From contig JAMCZG010000054.1 of the NCBI GenBank assembly GCA_023485715.1, forward strand, positions 1 to 20,365: a DNA stretch of 20,365 nucleotides. The letters run 5' to 3'. Positions 15,685 to 20,365 of this stretch are shown here, piece after piece. The position numbers were made by a program, and so were the translations under genes. The stretch comes from Patescibacteria group bacterium (GTDB lineage: Bacteria; Patescibacteriota; Microgenomatia; Levybacterales; UBA12049). The notes under the pieces are model-generated. The model did no database searches. It had not been told where the DNA came from and worked only from the letters and a program-made list of their open reading frames with translations. The stretch's first letter is position 1; every line of letters begins with the position of its first letter.

Positions 15685-16116
15685 TTACTTTTTAAATCTC
15701 TTTCTGTAGTATTTTAAGTCGAGTTTTGTGATTATCGAGAGAGGTTTTGGGAGTTTATTTAATTTGAACCATCCTATTCCATCACATTTATGGGGTTCTA
15801 ATATTCTGGGCGTTTGGCTTTTTTTAATTTTTGCTAAGAAAGTAGTAGCTATCCAGTGTTGTTTTTCTTTGGGTATTAAATGGTCGGCTGCAGGGAACTG
15901 TTCAATAATATATATTTCAACTCCATATTCCTCCTTAATTTCTCTTTTTATGGCTTCCTCAAGAGCTTCTCCAAAATCAACGCTCCCGCCTGGAGTTTCC
16001 CAACAACCCCTTTCATTAGAAGTTTTCTTACTTCTCTTAGAGAGAAACAGTTCATTTTTATCGTTAAAAATCATTGCTCCGGCAGACACTCCGATAAAAT
16101 CTATACCTTTTTTCAT
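15685..16116 (-). CDS. NUDIX-family hydrolase
   Basis: 143 residues with a complete Nudix box at residues 44-66: G-x5-E-x7-REIKEEYGV. This binds Mg2+ and hydrolyses a nucleoside diphosphate linked to another group. Upstream CWETPGGSVDFGEA and the early SAGAMIFNDKNELFLSKRSK fit small house-cleaning or MutT-like members; the exact substrate (an oxidised nucleotide, a dNTP, a nucleotide sugar) cannot be told. It starts at ATG 16114-16116, 7 bases after the HAD stop, and has its own TATAAT 6 bases ahead inside the HAD 3' end. A 91-base gap separates it from pilN. Like the HAD gene it seems poorer in CG dinucleotides than the flanking genes. The family is secure. Confidence 0.92.
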   Translation of the reverse strand: MKKGIDFIGVSAGAMIFNDKNELFLSKRSKKTSNERGCWETPGGSVDFGEALEEAIKREIKEEYGVEIYIIEQFPAADHLIPKEKQHWIATTFLAKIKKSQTPRILEPHKCDGIGWFKLNKLPKPLSIITKLDLKYYRKRFKK

Positions 16117-16122
16117 GGTGTA

Positions 16123-16128
16123 ATTATA
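16123..16128 (-). promoter_or_regulatory. -10 element of the NUDIX gene, leaderless type
   Basis: A perfect TATAAT on the minus strand, 6 bases before the ATG, overlaps the HAD stop codon. No clear -35 or upstream TG is seen. It would place transcription start on or next to the A of ATG. Confidence 0.5.
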
Positions 16129-16717
16129 AATTAACTTGCAATTTTAATAATTCTGTTTTTAATTGATTCGGGTTCTGAAAATGGATAGTATTGATATTTA
16201 ATTTTTTTGCAGCCTCTATATTTTTTAGCCAGTCATCGACAAAAACGCATTCCTGTGGGGTTACTTTTAATTTTTTAAGAATTAATTCGAATGCTTTTAA
16301 TTCCGGCTTACATACGCCCACCTCAAAAGAGTACATAGTTGAATGAAACAAGTTGTGATAGTTAAATTTTTGTTCGCAATGTTCGACCCATTCTTTTGCG
16401 TGAACGGATAATAATCCGAGTCTATACCCATTTTTTTTAAGTTTTTCGACAATTTCTCTTGTGCCATCTATTTCGACCATGTTTTCGCGAATAAGCATTT
16501 TTAGTTTGTTTGTAGTGATGTTCCATTTATATTTTTTGATTACTTTTTTCCAGTATTCTTCTTCAGTAATTTTTCCATGGAACAACTGTTCTGTTTCGTT
16601 TTCAAAACACATTTGGGATGTTATTTCCTCTTTAATAGCTTTGCTTATTCTTTTTTCGACGCCCCGCATACCGGAAAGAAATACTTCCGATAAATCAAAA
16701 ATAATCGTCGTAATCAC
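16124..16717 (-). CDS. HAD-superfamily hydrolase (subfamily IA-like)
   Basis: 197 residues from GTG at 16715-16717. HAD motifs: I FDLSEV with nucleophile Asp8, II LLSVHA with Ser104, III CKPE with Lys137, IV VFVDDW with Asp161-162. A helical cap lies at about 17-85. These enzymes are usually small-molecule phosphatases. In motif I the usual second Asp (DxD) is Ser10; the YihX-like group has Gly there (DLGNV), so a phosphatase is still likely, but the acid/base residue differs. The GTG start puts the conserved IIFDLS four residues in, and a TATAAT preceded by TG stands 6 bases before it. It lies between S20 (55-base gap) and NUDIX (7-base gap). Substrate unknown. Confidence 0.88.
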   Translation of the reverse strand: MITTIIFDLSEVFLSGMRGVEKRISKAIKEEITSQMCFENETEQLFHGKITEEEYWKKVIKKYKWNITTNKLKMLIRENMVEIDGTREIVEKLKKNGYRLGLLSVHAKEWVEHCEQKFNYHNLFHSTMYSFEVGVCKPELKAFELILKKLKVTPQECVFVDDWLKNIEAAKKLNINTIHFQNPNQLKTELLKLQVNL

Positions 16718-16721
16718 AGAG

Positions 16722-16744
16722 TGATTATATCAAAAAGATAATCA
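16722..16744. repeat. 7-bp inverted repeat around the HAD promoter
   Basis: TGATTAT (16722-16728) and ATAATCA (16738-16744) are separated by 9 bases and include the HAD -10 box. It could be an operator or a weak hairpin after S20; there is no T-run on the minus strand to support a strong terminator. Confidence 0.35.
16724..16732 (-). promoter_or_regulatory. Extended -10 promoter of the HAD gene, leaderless type
   Basis: On the minus strand TGA-TATAAT (16732 down to 16724) stands 6 bases before the GTG start. The TGn makes it an extended -10 that can work without a -35, and none is visible. Confidence 0.55.
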
Positions 16745-16772
16745 TTGGGGTTTAAAATTTAGCGGTAGTCGA

Positions 16773-17063
16773 TTATTTTGTTTTCTTGGGTTTTGATTGT
16801 TTTTCGGTTGCAGTTTTTACGGTCTTTTTTGCCGGTATTAATTTCGAAAGTCGCGACTTTATACGTGCGGCTTTATTTTTATGAATAATTTTATTTTTCG
16901 CTGCCTTGTCGATTACTTTTACGGCAGATATTATAGTTTTTTCAGAAGGTTTTTTGGTTGCCTTTTTAATATTATCTGATAAAAGTTTTTTGATTTTTGC
17001 GTTTTTTTCTTCCCTTTTTTTATCTTGTCGTAATTTCTTTTTAGCTGATTTTATTACTGGCAT
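16773..17063 (-). CDS. rpsT: Ribosomal protein bS20
   Basis: 96 residues, extremely Lys/Ala-rich and helical: MPVIKSAKKKLRQDKKREE at the start and KNKAARIKSRLSKLI near the end are the two ends of S20, which binds 16S rRNA in the small subunit. The usual length is about 85-90; the excess is a Lys/Thr-rich tail after residue 78. It reads away from murJ, the two starts being 34 bases apart. Its -10 (TAAAAT) is 6 bases before the ATG. bS20 commonly neighbours lepA or murJ in bacteria, and both follow here. The call is secure despite low complexity. Confidence 0.92.
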   Translation of the reverse strand: MPVIKSAKKKLRQDKKREEKNAKIKKLLSDNIKKATKKPSEKTIISAVKVIDKAAKNKIIHKNKAARIKSRLSKLIPAKKTVKTATEKQSKPKKTK

Positions 17064-17069
17064 AGCATT

Positions 17070-17098
17070 ATTTTATCATGCTATACTGGTAAATACAA
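17070..17098 (-). promoter_or_regulatory. Predicted promoter of rpsT, leaderless type
   Basis: On the minus strand TGA-TAAAAT (17078 down to 17070) ends 6 bases before the ATG. TTGTAT at 17098-17093 is a plausible -35 at 17-base spacing. It overlaps the murJ promoter on the other strand. Confidence 0.5.
17079..17087 (+). promoter_or_regulatory. Extended -10 promoter of murJ
   Basis: TGC-TATACT, with the box at 17082-17087, is 10 bases before the murJ ATG (17098). The predicted leader is about 0-4 bases. No clear -35 is visible. Confidence 0.5.
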
Positions 17099-18765
17099 TG
17101 CCTAAGGATTTTTTAAGAAAAGGCCTCAGTATACTTTTGGCAAGACAAACGAATATTTTATCGGCCGCTTTTATTATCATGTTGACGATAATTTTGTCAC
17201 AATTGCTCGGTCTTGTAAGACAAAGATTATTAGTCAGTATTTTTGGGGCATCGGATACTTTAGGGGTATATCTTGCATCGCAGAGACTTCCGGATTTCTT
17301 GTTTCAGCTTATTATCGCGGGCGCGTTGTCGTCCTCTTTTATCCCTGTTTTTTCAGAATACTTAAACAAGGGAAAAGAAAAAGAAGCCCATACGATGGCT
17401 TCGACGCTTCTGGTCTTGTGCTTTGGAATTTTTTTCGTTTTGTCCTTAATTTTATTTATTTTCGCGCCATTTTTCCTTAACGTGCTTAACCTCGGATCAG
17501 GATTCACGGAAAAAGAGATGATTTTAATGAGTGATCTTATGAGGGTCATTATTTTCGGACAACTTCTTTTTATACTCGGGACATTTTTTTCAGCGATTTT
17601 ACAGTCTTATAACCATTTTTTTATCCCAGGCATAGCTGCGGCGTTATATAACTTTGGAATAATAATCGGAATAGTTGTTTTTTCGTCGGTTTTTGGAATA
17701 TATTCCGCAGCGATCGGCGTGGTTATCGGCGCGTTTATATTTCTTATCGTGCAACTACCGATGAGTAAAAAGGTCGGATTTTCTTTTAGGCCGTCGTTAA
17801 AAAATATAAAAGAAGACGGAGTGTTGGAAGTCGTAAAACTTATGTGGCCGCGGACTATTTCGATCGCTGTATTTCAATTCGGGACGATCGCGACAGTTAC
17901 GCTCATCTCTTTTTTGTCTTCTCCGGGAAGAAATTACGTAATATTCGACTACGCCCAGACTTTGGCTTTTGCCCCTGTTGTGCTGTTTGGTCAAACAATA
18001 GCCCAGGCGGCGTTTCCGGTTTTGTCCCGAGAAAGAGAAAAACTCGAGGAATTCAAAACGACTTTTACGACGAGCTTTAACCAAATAGCGTATCTTATAA
18101 TTCCAGTTTCTGTTATCTTTGTAGTTTTAAGGGTACCGATTATCCGGTTATTTTTCGGCGCAGGACAGTTTGACTGGAATGCAACGCTTCTGACCGGAAA
18201 GGCGCTTGCAATCTTATCGCTTTCAATTTTCGCCCAAGCCCTTATTTATTTGGTTTCGCGCGGTTTTTATGCTTTCCACGACACGAAAACACCGCTTATT
18301 ATCGGAAGCATAACAACAGTTTTAATGCTTTTGCTAAACGCCTTATTTATTCTCGTATACCATTTTGGCATCGAAAGCGTGGCGATCGCAACCTCGATCG
18401 GGGCAGTAATAAATTTAATCGCACTTCTCGCTTTTTTAGACATAAAAATTAAGGGATTTAATCGGAAATCTTTAATAATGCCGTTTATAAAAATTAGTTT
18501 TGCGAGTTTCTTAAGCGGTTTTGCGTTGTATATTCCGATTAAACTTTTAGACCAGCTGGTTTTTGACACGACAAAAACGATAAATCTTCTATTTTTAACC
18601 GGAATATCGAGCTTTGCCGGACTCAGCTTTTATTTGCTTCTTACCTGGCTATTTGATGTTAAAGAAGCGAGTATGTTTATTCATTTGTTCAGAAAAGTAA
18701 GCGGCTGGAGAGAGATACTCGGAAAAAGCGAAGAAACAATCGACGGGACGCGCGTCAATCCATGA
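17098..18765 (+). CDS. murJ: Lipid II flippase MurJ (MviN)
   Basis: 555 residues from ATG 17098, with about 14 membrane segments. MurJ carries the peptidoglycan precursor lipid II across the inner membrane. The N-terminal signature is clear: SQLLGLVRQRLLVSIFG, then YLASQRLPDFLFQLI and GALSSSFIPVFSEYL, with the conserved Arg residues in the first helices. Later landmarks are FGQTIAQAAFPVLSRE and FFGAGQFDWNAT (the F-x-x-G-x-F loop of this family), then SRGFYAFHDTKTPL. The frame stays open a further 64 codons upstream, but that part runs antisense through rpsT and past a good -10 box, so I reject it. It is divergent from rpsT; EF4 follows after 33 bases. It supplies precursors for the FemAB and LCP steps coded elsewhere in the window. 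Confidence 0.95.
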   Translation: MPKDFLRKGLSILLARQTNILSAAFIIMLTIILSQLLGLVRQRLLVSIFGASDTLGVYLASQRLPDFLFQLIIAGALSSSFIPVFSEYLNKGKEKEAHTMASTLLVLCFGIFFVLSLILFIFAPFFLNVLNLGSGFTEKEMILMSDLMRVIIFGQLLFILGTFFSAILQSYNHFFIPGIAAALYNFGIIIGIVVFSSVFGIYSAAIGVVIGAFIFLIVQLPMSKKVGFSFRPSLKNIKEDGVLEVVKLMWPRTISIAVFQFGTIATVTLISFLSSPGRNYVIFDYAQTLAFAPVVLFGQTIAQAAFPVLSREREKLEEFKTTFTTSFNQIAYLIIPVSVIFVVLRVPIIRLFFGAGQFDWNATLLTGKALAILSLSIFAQALIYLVSRGFYAFHDTKTPLIIGSITTVLMLLLNALFILVYHFGIESVAIATSIGAVINLIALLAFLDIKIKGFNRKSLIMPFIKISFASFLSGFALYIPIKLLDQLVFDTTKTINLLFLTGISSFAGLSFYLLLTWLFDVKEASMFIHLFRKVSGWREILGKSEETIDGTRVNP

Positions 18766-18781
18766 TTTTAGCCTCGTAGTC

Positions 18782-18790
18782 TGCTATAAT
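18782..18790 (+). promoter_or_regulatory. Extended -10 promoter of lepA, leaderless type
   Basis: TGC-TATAAT (TG at 18782-18783, box 18785-18790) lies 8 bases before the ATG at 18799, the same spacing as tpiA. It sits in the 33-base gap after murJ, so lepA may have its own leaderless transcript besides any read-through. Confidence 0.6.
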
Positions 18791-18798
18791 CTTTCAGT

Positions 18799-20365
18799 AT
18801 GGAAAGTAATATTAGAAATTTTGCGATCGTGGCGCATATCGACCACGGCAAATCGACCCTCGCGGACAGATTTTTGGAGATCACAAAAACAGTTTCGAAA
18901 GATAAATTGAAGGAACAGTTTTTAGACCAGAACCCGATAAGCAGGGAGCGCGGAATTACAATAAAACTTGCGCCGGTGAGGATGCATTACGTCTCGGGTG
19001 GGAACAGTTATATATTGAATCTAATCGATACTCCAGGACACGTTGATTTTTCTTACGAAGTATCCCGGACTCTTGCGTGTTGCGAAGGAGTGATTCTTTT
19101 GGTCGACGCTACACAAGGGATTCAGGCGCAGACGGTGGCGCATTTTAACGCGGCGAAAAAACAAAACCTTTCTATAATCCCGGTCATAAATAAGATTGAT
19201 ATGCCAAACGCCCAAACTAAACTCACGGCCCTTGCGATGTGTAAAATTTTCGGTTTTAACGAAGAAGAAATTTTGTATATTTCGGCAAAAACCGGAGAAA
19301 ATGTGGAAGCGGTTTTGGAAAAAGTTGTTAAAAATATTCCTCCGCCTACCGAGAATGCAGGGTTACCGCTTCGGGCGCTTGTCTTCGATGCTGTTTACGA
19401 CGAACACAGGGGTGTAATCGCGTTTGTAAGAATCGTCGACGGAAATATAAGACAACGCGAGAAAATAAAACTTATTCAGGAAAAAACTTATACCCAAGTT
19501 ACGGAAGTCGGTTATTTTTCTCCATTTCTTTATTCATCGCCGGAACTCAAAACAGGTGAGATTGGATATGTAATTACCGGAGTAAAAGATATTCGCGAAT
19601 GCAGAGTCGGCGACACGATAACATTGTCGGATGCAAACGTTGATCAGTTGCCGGGCTATAAACAACCAAAACCAATGGTCTTTTTCGGTGTTTATCCCAA
19701 AAACGCAGACGATTTTGCCCGCTTAAAAGAGGGACTGTTTAGACTTACTCTTAAAGACGCGTCGCTTACTTTTTCCGAGGAGTATTCATCTTTTCTGGGC
19801 AGCGGGTTTAGGGTCGGTTTTTTAGGTCTTTTGCACGCAGAAATTATAAAAGAAAGATTAAGAAGAGAAGAAAAGGTGGAGCCGCTTTTAACGATTCCTC
19901 AGGTTTTATATGAAAAAAATCCAGACGGTTCGATGCTCGAGCCTTATATCAGTTTATTGATTTATTCTCCGGTTGATTTTATCGGAAATATTATGTCCGT
20001 TTGCCAAAGAAGAAAGGGGAGGCTTATTAATACTTCGTATCACGATACTTACGCAGTTTTAGAGTATGAACTTCCATATAGTATGTTTATACGGGGGTTG
20101 TCTTCGGAATTAAAATCTGCGTCTTCGGGATTTGCGAGCGTGGATTACGAGTTTACAGGTTTTAGAAATGCAGACCTTATAAACTTGGAAATCAAGATTA
20201 ACGATAATCCGATCGATGTTTTATCGGAATATGTTTATAAAGACGAAGTAACTTACAAGGCGAGGGAAAAAACAGAAAAATTAAAAGAATTATTGCCGAG
20301 GCAACAGTTTAGGCAAATTATACAAGGAGTAGTAGAGGGGAAAATTATCGCAAGATGTCACTCAA
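18799..20365 (+). CDS. lepA: Elongation factor 4 (LepA), 3' end cut by window edge
   Basis: A translational GTPase that acts on stalled or mistranslocated ribosomes. 522 complete codons are visible of about 600. G motifs: AHIDHGKST (12-20), RERGITIK (49-56), DTPGHVDFSYEVSRTL (77-92), NKID (131-134) and ISAK for G5. Domains II and III follow, then the EF4-only end: FVYPKN-like FFGVYPKNADDFARLKEGL, GSGFRVGFLGLLHAEIIKER and near the edge KELLPRQQFRQIIQGVVEGK with GKIIAR. This separates it from EF-G, which has a domain IV instead. Switch I reads LDQNPISRERG where most bacteria have LDSMDLERERG. Start ATG at 18799, 33 bases after murJ, with a TATAAT 8 bases ahead. The last part of the C-terminal domain lies beyond the window. 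Confidence 0.96.
   Translation, partial: MESNIRNFAIVAHIDHGKSTLADRFLEITKTVSKDKLKEQFLDQNPISRERGITIKLAPVRMHYVSGGNSYILNLIDTPGHVDFSYEVSRTLACCEGVILLVDATQGIQAQTVAHFNAAKKQNLSIIPVINKIDMPNAQTKLTALAMCKIFGFNEEEILYISAKTGENVEAVLEKVVKNIPPPTENAGLPLRALVFDAVYDEHRGVIAFVRIVDGNIRQREKIKLIQEKTYTQVTEVGYFSPFLYSSPELKTGEIGYVITGVKDIRECRVGDTITLSDANVDQLPGYKQPKPMVFFGVYPKNADDFARLKEGLFRLTLKDASLTFSEEYSSFLGSGFRVGFLGLLHAEIIKERLRREEKVEPLLTIPQVLYEKNPDGSMLEPYISLLIYSPVDFIGNIMSVCQRRKGRLINTSYHDTYAVLEYELPYSMFIRGLSSELKSASSGFASVDYEFTGFRNADLINLEIKINDNPIDVLSEYVYKDEVTYKAREKTEKLKELLPRQQFRQIIQGVVEGKIIARCHS

Noticed and set aside
15728..16134. Overlapping plus-strand open frames opposite the NUDIX gene
   Set aside because: The minus strand carries a complete Nudix box. 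The plus-strand products have no recognisable motif and no start signal.
16906..17097. Upstream in-frame extension of murJ by 64 codons
   Set aside because: It runs antisense through rpsT, carries no MurJ similarity, and crosses the extended -10 box. The family start pattern fits ATG 17098.
1..20365. Alternative genetic code (UGA as glycine)
   Set aside because: TGA ends uvrD, FemAB, the bitopic protein, the surface protein, YYY and murJ at sensible places, and no conserved domain contains an internal TGA.
1..20365. Mobile elements, tRNA or rRNA genes
   Set aside because: I found no transposase or integrase motif, no terminal inverted repeats with target duplications, and no cloverleaf or rRNA-like stretch; nearly all sequence is in assigned genes.

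Overview
The window looks like chromosome from a small-genome, AT-rich member of the Candidate Phyla Radiation (Patescibacteria), most likely the Microgenomates side. This is inferred from gene content and style: near-complete coding density, very short or overlapping gene junctions, a short triosephosphate isomerase, a YYY/DUF2298-type membrane protein, and many GT-C-like membrane proteins. TGA ends several long genes and none reads through an internal TGA, so the code is standard rather than the UGA=Gly code of Gracilibacteria/Absconditabacteria. I cannot place the lineage more exactly from sequence alone.

Layout. Positions 1-3990 (minus strand) carry a tight three-gene run: a UvrD/PcrA helicase, a FemAB-type peptidyltransferase and a GT-C-like membrane protein cut by the window edge. 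Divergent from it (4009-5752, plus strand) are triosephosphate isomerase and an LCP (LytR-CpsA-Psr) cell-wall ligase. From 15593 down to 5733 runs one long minus-strand gene train: PilN, PilO, a small bitopic protein in the position PilP often takes, a membrane-anchored FN3/Ig-like surface protein with a Pro/Thr stalk, an FAD-dependent oxidoreductase, and three large polytopic GT-C/YYY-type proteins. A recognisable promoter stands in front of PilN. Positions 15685-17063 (minus) hold a NUDIX hydrolase, a HAD-family hydrolase and ribosomal protein S20, each with its own -10 element. From 17098 to the end (plus) are the lipid II flippase MurJ and elongation factor 4 (LepA), the latter cut by the window edge.

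How the genes work together. Most of the window concerns the cell envelope: MurJ, FemAB and LCP act on peptidoglycan or its attached polymers; PilN/PilO are the inner-membrane alignment parts of a type IV pilus; the surface protein, FAD enzyme and GT-C proteins suggest a co-expressed pathway for building or glycosylating surface structures. The rest is housekeeping (UvrD, TpiA, S20, EF4).

Two features stand out. First, TATAAT-like boxes, often with an upstream TG, lie only 6-10 bases before start codons of several genes, and no start has a convincing Shine-Dalgarno site: this predicts widespread leaderless mRNA. Second, the pilus-alignment/surface-stalk/oxidoreductase/GT-C operon is a plausible but unproven surface-glycosylation module. 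I saw no mobile element, CRISPR array, tRNA or rRNA. No gene-free stretch exceeds about 100 bases.
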